Source: Deltaproteobacteria bacterium (GTDB lineage Bacteria; Desulfobacterota; Desulfobacteria; Desulfobacterales; Desulfatibacillaceae). Taken from it: a stretch of 64,000 nucleotides of DNA. A program made the position numbers and the translations under genes. Every line of letters begins with the position of its first letter. The first letter of the stretch is position 1. The notes under the pieces were generated by a model. The model ran no database searches, was not told the DNA's origin, and saw only the letters and a program-made list of their open reading frames with translations. Of the stretch, positions 51,812-60,093 are shown piece after piece. The DNA lies in assembly GCA_016235345.1 (NCBI GenBank), contig JACRLG010000007.1:186001-250000 (forward strand), written 5' to 3'.

Positions 51812-53331
51812 GCCGCTCCTCCTTCTTTTTCCTCGAACACGCAGGCGTCCTTGCACCCGCAGGCGATGAGGCACTTGAAGAGATTCAAACGATTCAACTG
51901 GTTGGTGCCCTCGTAAATCTGGAGGAGTTTTGCGTCCCGAAGGATTTTTTCCGCGCCCCGGTCCTGGCGCACTCCCGCCCCGCCCATGAGCATCAGGGCC
52001 ATCTGGCAGTTTTTTACCCCGTAATCGGTTCCGGTGAACTTTGCCGCCGACGCAAGGCCGCTTGTGCGGCACTGGTGGCAGACGCTCTGGTCGTTGAACA
52101 TTCGCTCGCGCATGAACTCGGTGGCCCCCGGCTTTCCGAGAAAGGAGCCGAAGAGTTTCTGCGACAAAAATGCGGGAGTTCTTCTCATTATTGAAAACAT
52201 CGGCTCGAAATGCAGGTCCTTGTAAAGGCCCCAGAGGCTGTTGGCGTAGTTGGTCTCGGTGTAGACAAGGCGCGACAGGGTGACGTTCTTGTGCATTTCG
52301 GCCAGCCAGCTTTGAACCCACTCGTGGTTGACGTAAAGCTCGCCGTCCACCACGGTTTCCGAGGCGAATTTGAAGGCGGCTTCGTACGCCCCGCGAGCGG
52401 CCCCGGTCCCGAAGGCCCCCACTGCGGCCCGGGAAGGGGAAACCACGTAGTCGATCATCTGCTGGGTCATTTCCTTTTGGCTTCGGGAGAACTTCTGCTT
52501 CACCCTGTTGTCCAGGGCAACGTATTCATCCGGCACGAAGCAGTCGTCGAAAAGAAGCTCGGATGCCGGGCAGGCCCGCTGGCCCATCTTCTTTTCGTGG
52601 CGACCGAAGGAAAAGCCCTTAAGGCCGTTGGGGATGGACATCATCACGGCGCTTTCGGACGGCTTTTTAAGGTCGGTGTAGGTGATTAGCATGTGCCATT
52701 TCGACAGATGCCCGTTGGATATGAAGACCTTGGAGCCGTTTACGATGTAGCCGCCCTCGACTCTTTTGGCGAAGCAGCCCAGCTTGGCCTTGTCAACGAG
52801 GTCCACCTCCTCCACGTCCGTGCCAGCTCCCGGCTCGGTGATGGCGAGGGTGATGAGGCAGGGGTCCCCGTTTTTCCGGCCAAGAACGGTTTCCCGGCAG
52901 AGCTTCTGCATGATCCTCATGTTGCCGGATGCCGTGAGGGTTCCGAAACCAAGGTAGTGCACACCTATGAGGTTGGCCATGGCAAGGCAGACCGAGCCGA
53001 TTTCCTCCATGGCGTAGGAGAGGGAGGAAAAGTTATAGCCCCCGCCGCCCATGGCCTTGGGGAGCCACATGGTGTAAAAACCCCAGTCGTTGGCCTTTTT
53101 CACGAAGTCCCAGTCAAGGTAATCCGGGTCCTCGTGGAGCTTTTTGTCTATTTCAAGGGCGCGGGGCCTCACCACCTCGTCGCAGAACTTGCGGCACAGG
53201 GCGATCACCTCGCGGGTCTGGCCTATCATGCCGCGCGCCAGCTTCGGCCCGGCGTGAAGGCTTGCGGCCATTTCCTCGAAGGCTGGCGAGCGTTCTGAGA
53301 AGGCCTTGATTTCAGATGATGAGATTTTCAA
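51808..53331 (-). CDS. Acyl-CoA dehydrogenase, catalytic subunit with Cys-rich tail
   Basis: A 507-residue ACAD. Standard parts are AITEPGAGTDVEEVDL, VNGSKVFISNGHLSKW, the region QKEMTQQMIDYVVSPSR, MGGAGVRQDRGAEKILRDAKLL and the catalytic Glu (about 474) in LLQIYEGTNQLNR. It is longer than usual 380-residue ACADs because of an extended helical C-terminal half and ends with CLIACGCKDAC, a four-Cys tail not usual in the family. The coupled partner gene at 50687-51811 lacks the Glu. It follows the CoA ligase by 13 nt and precedes the activase, so it belongs to one catabolic operon. Confidence 0.9.
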   Translation of the reverse strand: MKISSSEIKAFSERSPAFEEMAASLHAGPKLARGMIGQTREVIALCRKFCDEVVRPRALEIDKKLHEDPDYLDWDFVKKANDWGFYTMWLPKAMGGGGYNFSSLSYAMEEIGSVCLAMANLIGVHYLGFGTLTASGNMRIMQKLCRETVLGRKNGDPCLITLAITEPGAGTDVEEVDLVDKAKLGCFAKRVEGGYIVNGSKVFISNGHLSKWHMLITYTDLKKPSESAVMMSIPNGLKGFSFGRHEKKMGQRACPASELLFDDCFVPDEYVALDNRVKQKFSRSQKEMTQQMIDYVVSPSRAAVGAFGTGAARGAYEAAFKFASETVVDGELYVNHEWVQSWLAEMHKNVTLSRLVYTETNYANSLWGLYKDLHFEPMFSIMRRTPAFLSQKLFGSFLGKPGATEFMRERMFNDQSVCHQCRTSGLASAAKFTGTDYGVKNCQMALMLMGGAGVRQDRGAEKILRDAKLLQIYEGTNQLNRLNLFKCLIACGCKDACVFEEKEGGAA

Positions 53332-53344
53332 GAGACTTCTCCTT

Positions 53345-55069
53345 TCAGGTCCGTTTCGCGGTCTGGGAATCGTAGGTGTCCTTTGTAACTCCCGCCGTTT
53401 CCAGTTCCTTTTTTATGATCCTGTGGGTCTGGGTCATGGGAAACTCGTCAACGAAGCGGATGTAACGGGGTATGGCGTATCTGGCCAGCTTGTCGTTGAG
53501 CCACGAGCGAAGCTCCGCCGGATCGATGGTTTTTCCCGGCATCATTTTGATTGAGGCCATGATTTCGTCCTCGGCCAGTTCGGAGGGGACCGCGTAAACC
53601 GCCGCGTCCTCAATGTCCGGGTGGGATACGATGACGTGCTCCACTTCATAAGCGGACACGTTCTCCCCGCCCTTGCGCATGGACTCGGTGTCCCGGCCCA
53701 CGAAGTAGAGGTAGCCGTCGGAATCCTTGCGCACGATGTCTCCGGTGTACATGAATCCGCCATGGACCTTCTTTTTGGTGGCCTCGTCGTTTTTGTAGTA
53801 GCGGACCGAGCTTTTCTTGTCACCAACCTTGAAAATGAGCTGGCCCGGAGTGTCGGGCGGAACGTCGTTTCCGTTTTCGTCTATCACCCGTGCGCTTCCC
53901 GGAGGCCCAAGGGGCTTTCCAAGGCTGCCCACGGGCGCGGTGCCAAGGTTCAAAATTCCCTTTCCGCCCGAATCCACGGCTCCGTAGCCCTCGTAGATGG
54001 TGACGTTGAAGCGCTTCTCGAAGGCCTCCCACATGTCCGCCGGGCAGGCCGCCGAAAGCACGCAGCGCACCTTGTGGGTCTTTTCGTTGGGGCGAACGGG
54101 CTGCTTCATCAAAATGGGAACAAGGGAGCCTATGGTGTTGAAGAGGGTTACGTTGTAGCTGTTGATGTCGTCCCAGAAGCGGCTGGCCGAAAACTTCCGG
54201 GAAAGAACCACGGTTGCGCCCTGGGCCATTGAAAGGGTGACCGTCAGAAAGAGCGCGTTTCCGTGGCAGAGGGCGAGCGCCGTGTAGTAAACGTCGGAAG
54301 GTTTCACCAGAAGGCCGCCCATGAGGCCTAAAAGCTTCACCCGGCTCCTGTTGTAGGTGTAGACCACCCCCTTGGGGCGGCCCGTGGTTCCCGACGTGTA
54401 GATGAGCAGGATCATGTCCTCCGGATTGTATCCCACGCCCGGATTTTTTGGAGGAAAGGCCCGGAAGCCCGACAGGGGCAGGGCGGTTTCGGGGATCGCA
54501 AATCCGTGCGATTCCTCCTCGATGTCGTCCACGATTACGGTTTTGAGGCGTTCGGGCTTTTGGGGTATCTTCTCGAAAACGTCCAGAAGCTCGGCGTCTA
54601 TGGCCAGCATTTCAACATCGCTGTGATCGAGTATGTAGGCCAGTCCGTCGCCCTTAAGCTCGCTGTTGATGGGGACCACGTACATCCCTATTTTTTGCGC
54701 ACCGAAGAAGATGTCCAGAAACCTTGGGGAATTGCGCATGAACATGCCGATTCCCTTGCCCCTGCCTCCCCCCAGGGAAAGCAGGAAATTGGCTGCCCGG
54801 TTGGCGTTCTCGTCCATCTGGCGGTAGGTGAAGACCTCGTCCTTGAAGAGAATGAATTTCTTGTCGGGAATCCGCGCGGCCTTTTCCTCCAGAAGCGCGG
54901 CCCAACTCATGTCCTCTATGGCCCCTTTTGCCATGCCCTTGAGATTCTTCAACAGCGTGCCCCGATGGAGTTCGTCGGCAAAAAACCGGGAAACGGCGCA
55001 AAGGCCCCGCCCTGCAAACTTCGCCCGGTTGACGGAAAACGCCATTTTCTGCGCCCTTGTGACGGCCAT
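53345..55069 (-). CDS. Long-chain/bile-acid-type acyl-CoA ligase
   Basis: A 574-residue ANL ligase. YTSGTTGRPKGVVYTYNRSRVK is the phosphate-binding loop, IYEGYGAVD the adenine-site loop, FMYTGDIVRKDSDGYLYF the hinge and the C-terminal basic segment runs FPMTQTHRIIKKEL, where the catalytic Lys appears as the K in RIIKKEL. An N-terminal ~45 residue basic helix is extra. The sequence resembles the long-chain/very-long-chain branch. It starts the downstream part of the thiolase operon, after a 200-bp gap with strong hairpins. Confidence 0.88.
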   Translation of the reverse strand: MAVTRAQKMAFSVNRAKFAGRGLCAVSRFFADELHRGTLLKNLKGMAKGAIEDMSWAALLEEKAARIPDKKFILFKDEVFTYRQMDENANRAANFLLSLGGGRGKGIGMFMRNSPRFLDIFFGAQKIGMYVVPINSELKGDGLAYILDHSDVEMLAIDAELLDVFEKIPQKPERLKTVIVDDIEEESHGFAIPETALPLSGFRAFPPKNPGVGYNPEDMILLIYTSGTTGRPKGVVYTYNRSRVKLLGLMGGLLVKPSDVYYTALALCHGNALFLTVTLSMAQGATVVLSRKFSASRFWDDINSYNVTLFNTIGSLVPILMKQPVRPNEKTHKVRCVLSAACPADMWEAFEKRFNVTIYEGYGAVDSGGKGILNLGTAPVGSLGKPLGPPGSARVIDENGNDVPPDTPGQLIFKVGDKKSSVRYYKNDEATKKKVHGGFMYTGDIVRKDSDGYLYFVGRDTESMRKGGENVSAYEVEHVIVSHPDIEDAAVYAVPSELAEDEIMASIKMMPGKTIDPAELRSWLNDKLARYAIPRYIRFVDEFPMTQTHRIIKKELETAGVTKDTYDSQTAKRT

Positions 55070-55109
55070 TTTTGATTTCCTCCCTTAAAGGCAAAAGAGC
55101 CTCCGGCGG

Positions 55110-55184
55110 CCGGGGGAGCTGCGCGCCCCCGGACCCCCTTTTATTTTACGGCGTATGTGCTGCGCACACACGCAGCAGTTTTTT
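55110..55184. terminator. Hairpin cluster between thiolase and CoA ligase
   Basis: CCGGGGG/CCCCCGG (55110-55116/55126-55132) and TGCTGCG/CGCAGCA (55158-55164/55171-55177, followed by GTTTTTT on the plus strand). They may weaken read-through from the thiolase gene into the ligase, splitting the operon. Confidence 0.5.
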
Positions 55185-55272
55185 AACGCAGGCACTATAA
55201 AGTTAAGCGAATTCGCATAATTACGGGCAACTTTACCTAAAAGTGACGTGCGAATTCAGAGGATCGCGCTTT

Positions 55273-56688
55273 TCAGGCCCTCTGGGGAGCCTCTAAAATA
55301 TGAACGCACATAGCCGCTTCTTCCGCGCCCAAGGCACCGCCGCCGTTTTCGCCCATGGCGAGCCTTGCGTTTTCAACCTGGCGTTTTCCGGCCTCTCCCC
55401 TTAGCTGGGTGGTGAGCTCGTGAATCTGGGCCAGGCCGGAGGCCCCCACGGGATGGCCCCGGCTGATGAGACCGCCCGAAGTGTTGATGGGAAGCCTTCC
55501 GCCTATGCGGGAAGCGCCTGATTCCGCGAAACGCCCGCCTTCGCCGATGGGGCAGAAGCCAAGGTTCTCGGCCTGCCGAAGCTCGCCGTAGGCGGTGGCG
55601 TCGTGGACCTCGGCGCAGCTTAATTCGTTGGGGCCGATCCCGGCGCGCTCATAGGCAATGCGGCTTAGGCGCTCGCCGATTTCGGGCACGTCGAAACCAA
55701 AGGGCCGGTCAGCGCCGGAGCCCAAAACCGAGGCCCGAACCTTCACCGCCCTGCTCGAAAGGCCGAGCTTTTTCACCATGGCCCCTGTGCAGACGATGGC
55801 CGAGGCAGCACCGTCGCCGATGGGGGCGCACATGGAGCGGGTGAGGGGAAAGCTCACTATGCGGTCCGCGAGAACGGACTCCACCGGCACCGCGAAGCGG
55901 TACTGGGCGTTGGGGTTCAAGGTGCTGTGAAAGTGATTCTTGGAGGCCACCAGGGCCAGCTGTTCCACCGTGGAGCCGTAGCGCTTCATGTGCTGGCGGG
56001 CCGCGAAGCCGTAAACATCCATGAAGGGCGAGTGGTCGCCGCCGCCGAGCTTCGCCAGCTGCTTCACCTTGTCGTAGCCTATTGCCTCGCCCAGCTTGAT
56101 GGCCACAACCAATTGATCCCTTGTGTCTTTTATGCGGTCCCTTATACGGTCCTGGATGTGTTTGGGCTTCTTCTTGGTGCCGTTTTCCGAAGGCTTCGAG
56201 TACTTGGCAAGAAAGTCCTGCATGGCTTTTTTGTCTTCATCAGTCATCTTGAAGCCGGACAGGTTTTTTACGATCTCGGCGCAGTTTTCTATGTCTATGC
56301 CCCCCAGGAAACCCGCCATCACGGCGGTGCGGTTCCTGTTGTAGAGCTTTTCCGCGCCCACGGCCATGGTGATGTCGTAAAAACCCCCGGCCACCCCCAT
56401 GCACGCGGAGTGAAAGGCGGTTGAACCGCCGGCGCAGGCGTTTTCAACGTTGGTTATGGGAATTTTTTCGATTCCCATGTGGCGGGTGGCAACTTGGCCC
56501 CTTATGCAGGACTGGCCGGAATCGCCCCAGCCGGAGTTGGCGAACCACATGGCCTCGATGTCGCGCTTTTCCAGGCCGGCGTCTTTAAGGCATCCCGTGA
56601 TGGTGGCGGCGGCAAGGTCCTTTATGCTCTTATCGAGGTACTTGCCGAACTTGATGGTGTCCACGCCGATTATGTAAACGTCTCGCAT
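55273..56688 (-). CDS. Thiolase family protein (SCP2-like acetyl-CoA acyltransferase)
   Basis: A 471-residue thiolase. Nucleophile Cys85 in NVENACAGGSTAF, then the His of EVHDATAYGEL and the HPVGASG motif GLISRGHPVGASGLAQIH; the C-terminal GGGALGAEEAAMCVHIL is also typical, with a Cys-His near it. A Lys-rich insert of about 80 residues (~155-235; NGTKKKPKHIQDRIRDRIKD) is present. SCP-X-type thiolases cleave 3-oxoacyl-CoA. The start at 56688 follows a GGGAGGCC ribosome site and begins MRDVYIIGVD. The gene is divergent from the GntR regulator. Confidence 0.9.
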   Translation of the reverse strand: MRDVYIIGVDTIKFGKYLDKSIKDLAAATITGCLKDAGLEKRDIEAMWFANSGWGDSGQSCIRGQVATRHMGIEKIPITNVENACAGGSTAFHSACMGVAGGFYDITMAVGAEKLYNRNRTAVMAGFLGGIDIENCAEIVKNLSGFKMTDEDKKAMQDFLAKYSKPSENGTKKKPKHIQDRIRDRIKDTRDQLVVAIKLGEAIGYDKVKQLAKLGGGDHSPFMDVYGFAARQHMKRYGSTVEQLALVASKNHFHSTLNPNAQYRFAVPVESVLADRIVSFPLTRSMCAPIGDGAASAIVCTGAMVKKLGLSSRAVKVRASVLGSGADRPFGFDVPEIGERLSRIAYERAGIGPNELSCAEVHDATAYGELRQAENLGFCPIGEGGRFAESGASRIGGRLPINTSGGLISRGHPVGASGLAQIHELTTQLRGEAGKRQVENARLAMGENGGGALGAEEAAMCVHILEAPQRA

Positions 56689-56753
56689 TTGGCCTCCCTT
56701 GGAATGTTTGAGGATTGCATTTTTATCTTGACGGATTAAACCGAGATGCGTTA

Positions 56754-56766
56754 TTGGTTTAACCAA
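56754..56766. promoter_or_regulatory. Palindromic operator between thiolase and GntR genes
   Basis: TTGGTTTAACCAA is a perfect palindrome around a central T; a related half-site TTAAACC lies at 56736-56742. It sits in the 120-bp divergent promoter region, 42 bp before the GntR start, and is the natural binding site for that regulator. Confidence 0.6.
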
Positions 56767-56808
56767 AGTTGACAATAACCTGAACCGAAAGTCAAGAAAA
56801 AATTTTAC

Positions 56809-57597
56809 ATGAGTCAAATTCCAAGATATGAGACAGTGGTGAACACCTTGGCGAGGCTCATATTCACGGGCCACATCGCTCCTGGGACAAAGCTGCCCAC
56901 AGAACGGGCGCTCGCTTCCGAAATGGACATCGACCGGACTTCCCTGCGTCTGGCCTTGAAGCAGCTGGAGAACCTGGGCGCGCTGGACATCCGTCCCGGC
57001 GACGGAATCTATGCAAGGGACTTCATGGAAGGGGCGGGCCTCGACTTTCTGAAGCTCGTTTTTTCCCTGGAGGAGGGCGAGGGCGGTGGGCCTTTCGAGG
57101 TGGACGCCTACACCATCGACGAGGTGTGGGAGTTCTGGTGCGGATTTTTCCCCATGATGCTGAAAAACGTTATAGGAAAATTTTCCCCAAGGGACGTCAA
57201 AAGGCTTCTGGACCTTGTGGACGAGGAGATGAAGTGCGTCAACTGTCCCGAAAGGATAATCGAGCTCAATCTCGCCCAGGAGGACCTTGTGGCGGCGGCC
57301 ACGAAAAACATCGTCTTCATCCTTTTTTCCAACGTGAGCCGCCCCATAAGAAAAAGGATGCTGAAACTTTTCGCGGACCAGTCGGACCCGGAGGTCCTTT
57401 CGCGCCACATAGAGCTGAAGCGGGTCTTTCTGGAGGAATTCCTGAACAGCCCCGAAAAGATGATCCCCCTGGCCGCAGCCTATGAAGACGTTCTGATGAG
57501 CCATCTTGCCATGATGCGCAAAAGGCGGATGAACGGCACCGGCTCAGAGAAACTAGCGGAAAGCTTCAGCCACGACATACGGGAGACAATTCCATGA
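56809..57597 (+). CDS. GntR/FadR-family transcriptional regulator
   Basis: A 262-residue regulator. The N-terminal wHTH (about 1-70) reads TKLPTERALASEMDIDRTSLRLALKQLENLGALDIRPGDGIYA, the GntR pattern. The C-terminal helical domain (about 95-250) is FadR-like and should bind an acyl-CoA or related acid; the FCD metal-ligand His pattern is not evident. It should control the divergent thiolase operon and its own nitroreductase/ferredoxin operon by the palindrome at 56754-56766. Its stop overlaps the next gene's ATG (ATGA). Confidence 0.9.
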   Translation: MSQIPRYETVVNTLARLIFTGHIAPGTKLPTERALASEMDIDRTSLRLALKQLENLGALDIRPGDGIYARDFMEGAGLDFLKLVFSLEEGEGGGPFEVDAYTIDEVWEFWCGFFPMMLKNVIGKFSPRDVKRLLDLVDEEMKCVNCPERIIELNLAQEDLVAAATKNIVFILFSNVSRPIRKRMLKLFADQSDPEVLSRHIELKRVFLEEFLNSPEKMIPLAAAYEDVLMSHLAMMRKRRMNGTGSEKLAESFSHDIRETIP

Positions 57598-58391
57598 GCT
57601 ACGAAGGCAAGGACCTGCCCGCCAGCAGCGGGAAAGGAGGATGCGTGGAAAAGGATGAAGTTCTCTCCCCCCTGGGGACCTACACCGAGAAAATGCCGCC
57701 CAACGCCGTGGAAAAGGTCATTTTCGAGCGGCGAAGCATACGGGCCTTCAAAAAAGAGCCACTGCCCGATTCCATGATCCGCCGGATTCTGGAGGCCGGG
57801 CGTTTCGCGCCCTCCGCCGGAAACAGCCAGCCCTGGAAATTCGTGGTGGTGAACAACCCTGAGATCATCGCGGAGCTTGAGGAGGACGCCAAGCGCATGG
57901 CCCGCATCCTCATGTGGTTCATCGATCCCACCCGCACCGCCATGCGCCGGAAATTCCTCACTCCCTTCACCCGCGCCATCATAAGAATGCGGCCCAACGA
58001 GCTTCACCCGGTTCCGTTTTCGCTCATAAAGCTCATCGCCGACGGCAAGGCCCCGGTTTTCCACAACGCGCCCACTCTGATCCTTCTTTTGGAGGACCGG
58101 CGCGGGGTCTCCTGCCCGCCCTTGGATATCGGCATCTGCGGCCAGAACATGGTTCTTGCGGCCCATTCAATGGGAGCCGGAACCTGCTGGCTGGGCATGA
58201 TAAAGCTTTGCATGTATTATCCAAAGTGGCGGAAATTTTTCGGCGTGAAATATCCCTACCATCTTAACGACTGCCTGGCGGTTGGCTGGCAGAAGGGGAA
58301 GCTGGACGGCGTGGTGAAACGGGAAATGCAACTCGTGAACTGGTTCGACAGGGGTAGCAGAACCCCCCGCGTGGAAAGGCAGGGTGAATGA
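57594..58391 (+). CDS. Nitroreductase-family flavoprotein
   Basis: A 265-residue FMN enzyme. FMN contacts are RRSIRAFKKEPL (about 42-53), APSAGNSQPWKFVVV and the C-terminal MVLAAHSMGAGTCWLGMIK. It has an N-terminal extension of about 30 residues and a Cys-rich spot (SCPPLDIGICGQN). Such proteins reduce enoyl or nitro substrates with NAD(P)H or ferredoxin; the ferredoxin gene overlaps its end, so a ferredoxin-dependent reductase is likely. It is translationally coupled to the GntR gene. Confidence 0.88.
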   Translation: MSYEGKDLPASSGKGGCVEKDEVLSPLGTYTEKMPPNAVEKVIFERRSIRAFKKEPLPDSMIRRILEAGRFAPSAGNSQPWKFVVVNNPEIIAELEEDAKRMARILMWFIDPTRTAMRRKFLTPFTRAIIRMRPNELHPVPFSLIKLIADGKAPVFHNAPTLILLLEDRRGVSCPPLDIGICGQNMVLAAHSMGAGTCWLGMIKLCMYYPKWRKFFGVKYPYHLNDCLAVGWQKGKLDGVVKREMQLVNWFDRGSRTPRVERQGE

Positions 58392-58392
58392 T

Positions 58393-58743
58393 ATGGCGTA
58401 TATGAAATTTTCCGACATGTTCATCGTGCCCGATTACACCGACCCAAGCCAGATGGTCTCCGGGACCCTGGATTTCGACGATGAAAAATGCGTGCGTTGC
58501 CGCCTGTGCACGGTAATCTGCCCGGCGCGCTCGATAGGCATGGACAACGCGGTGAAGGGGATGAAGAAGCCCCTGCCGCATTTGCAGGACATAGTGGAGG
58601 GGGTCTCAGGCTGTGTAGCCTGCGGCTGCTGCTGCGCCGCCTGCCCGGAAGGGGCCATATCGGTAACGGGCGGATTTTACGCCACCCGCTACTACACCCG
58701 CCTTCATCAGGCGAAAGAGCTTAGTTTTCCGATGATGTATTGA
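58393..58743 (+). CDS. Two-cluster [4Fe-4S] ferredoxin-like protein
   Basis: A 116-residue protein with two [4Fe-4S] motifs: CVRCRLCTVICPARSIGM (CxxCxxCxxxCP) and CVACGCCCAACPEGAIS (an extra Cys in the second). The ATG at 58393 follows an AGGGTGA site; a GTG at 58384 overlapping the nitroreductase is the alternative. It carries electrons for the coupled nitroreductase. The REPIN right hairpin plus T-run that follows (58845-58888) probably ends the transcript. Confidence 0.9.
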   Translation: MAYMKFSDMFIVPDYTDPSQMVSGTLDFDDEKCVRCRLCTVICPARSIGMDNAVKGMKKPLPHLQDIVEGVSGCVACGCCCAACPEGAISVTGGFYATRYYTRLHQAKELSFPMMY

Positions 58744-58772
58744 TATAGGTTGAGGAAAGCGCATAATATTCG

Positions 58773-58881
58773 GTAGGTTGGGTGGTTCCTGGCCGAAAGG
58801 CCAGGGTTCACCCAACATTTCGCGGCTGTCGGGCTGATATGTTGGGTGAACCCGCACTTCGTGCGGAACCACCCAACCTAC
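58773..58881. repeat. REPIN-type double hairpin, copy 2
   Basis: A 109-bp relative of the 8404-8508 element with ends GTAGGTTGGGTGG and CCACCCAACCTAC. Inner stems are CCTGGCC-GAAA-GGCCAGG and CCGCAC-TTC-GTGCGG; where copy 1 has T-A or other pairs, compensatory changes keep the pairing. It is followed by seven T and likely serves as a terminator. Confidence 0.8.
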
Positions 58882-58921
58882 TTTTTTTACTGCGTTTCCG
58901 GGTCAAACCGCAATAGCGCTT

Positions 58922-59257
58922 TTACTCTTCGGGTTTTGAATCAGGATTCCACTCAAAGGCCAGGCTGTCTTTTTTTTTGGAGTTGCAGTCCTTGCAGCAG
59001 GCGACGATGTTGGTTTTTTCCGATTTACCCCCAAGGGCCAGGGGAACCACGTGGTCCATGGTGATTTCTTCGGGCGGAAAATGGTTGCCGCAGTAGTGGC
59101 ATATTCCCCGATTCACAAGGTTCTTCCACCAACGGCTTGCCCTTAGCTCGCGGGCCTTGCCTTTTTCAAAGCGCAGTTCGCTTCCGTCGTCGGCGAACCT
59201 GGAATAAGCCTCGCCGCGCTTCAATTCCCCCGCTTTTCTTCTCTCGTTTCTGGACAT
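58922..59257 (-). CDS. HNH endonuclease domain protein
   Basis: A 111-residue protein with HNH layout: CHYCGNHFPPEEITMDHVVPLALGG (His of the motif in DHVVP), then CCKDCNSKKK; the four Cys bind zinc. The start at 59257 is the MSRNERRKAGELK form; longer frames lack support. Stand-alone HNH proteins may be restriction-like or have unknown nuclease roles. It lies 5 nt after the ATP-grasp gene. Confidence 0.8.
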   Translation of the reverse strand: MSRNERRKAGELKRGEAYSRFADDGSELRFEKGKARELRASRWWKNLVNRGICHYCGNHFPPEEITMDHVVPLALGGKSEKTNIVACCKDCNSKKKDSLAFEWNPDSKPEE

Positions 59258-59262
59258 GTCGG

Positions 59263-60078
59263 TTATTTTAGGCCCCCTATCCAGGCCCGCACGTTTTTTC
59301 CCAGGATTTTGTAATAGCCCGTCGATCCGCCAAGGCCCCTGCGCCCGAAAAACCAGTTGACCTCCAGAAATAGCGGCCCGCCTCCGTTTTCGGGAAAAAT
59401 GAGATCGAAACCGGCAAGATCGATGCCGGTTTTTCCGCACAAATCCCGCACAAGCCTCTCCGCCTGGGCCACGAGTTGCGGATCGGCCTCAAAATCGATT
59501 TCCGCCCCCCGGGAAAGCCCCCCCATCAAAGGCTCGCCGGGCCGCCCCACCCGCCAGTAGGATACAAGCTGGCGATGGATCACCGTGACTCTTAAGCTCC
59601 GGGAGCCGCATGGAACGTATTCCTGGAGGATAAAGCCGAAATCGCCGCCTTTTTCCGCTTCACAGGCTCTTCTGAGGGCTTCGCCGAGGCCGGTTTGATC
59701 CCGGATCAGCCTGACGCCGCTGCCTTCGCCGCCCCAGTCGTTTTTGAACACGAAGGGAAAGCCGAAAGGAGGCGCTTTGCCTTCATCATCAAAAGCGCTT
59801 ACGGACCTGTAGGCCCTGGTGGACGGAAAGGGCGCGGAAAAATCCGCAAACATTTCAGCTTGGCCGGTTTTTCCGGGATAGCGGAACCTTGCGTCGTAAT
59901 TCGGAAAGACCTGCGGGGCGTTTTCCCGCGCCATCCTGTAAAGCGTTTCCCGGCATCCCTGGGGCAGGAGCACGGCCCGCGCTTCTTTTATGGCGGCAAG
60001 CTCGGCCTCGCCGGGGTCGCGCCCGGCGCAGATGATGTTTTTGTCGCCGACGATCAAGGGGTGAAAAGACAGAATCAT
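59263..60078 (-). CDS. ATP-grasp protein (glutathione-synthetase/RimK-like)
   Basis: A 271-residue ATP-grasp enzyme. The Lys-loop FPFVFKNDWGGEGSGVRLI and the metal-site segment IDLAGFDLIFPENGGGPLFLEVNWFFG are clear. This small version lacks a long N-terminal domain and joins an amino group to a carboxylate by an acyl-phosphate; substrate unknown. The start at 60078 (MILSFHPLIVGD) is taken because upstream in-frame sequence is MITE copy E. Confidence 0.8.
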   Translation of the reverse strand: MILSFHPLIVGDKNIICAGRDPGEAELAAIKEARAVLLPQGCRETLYRMARENAPQVFPNYDARFRYPGKTGQAEMFADFSAPFPSTRAYRSVSAFDDEGKAPPFGFPFVFKNDWGGEGSGVRLIRDQTGLGEALRRACEAEKGGDFGFILQEYVPCGSRSLRVTVIHRQLVSYWRVGRPGEPLMGGLSRGAEIDFEADPQLVAQAERLVRDLCGKTGIDLAGFDLIFPENGGGPLFLEVNWFFGRRGLGGSTGYYKILGKNVRAWIGGLK

Positions 60079-60093
60079 GTGGATGTCTCGTAA

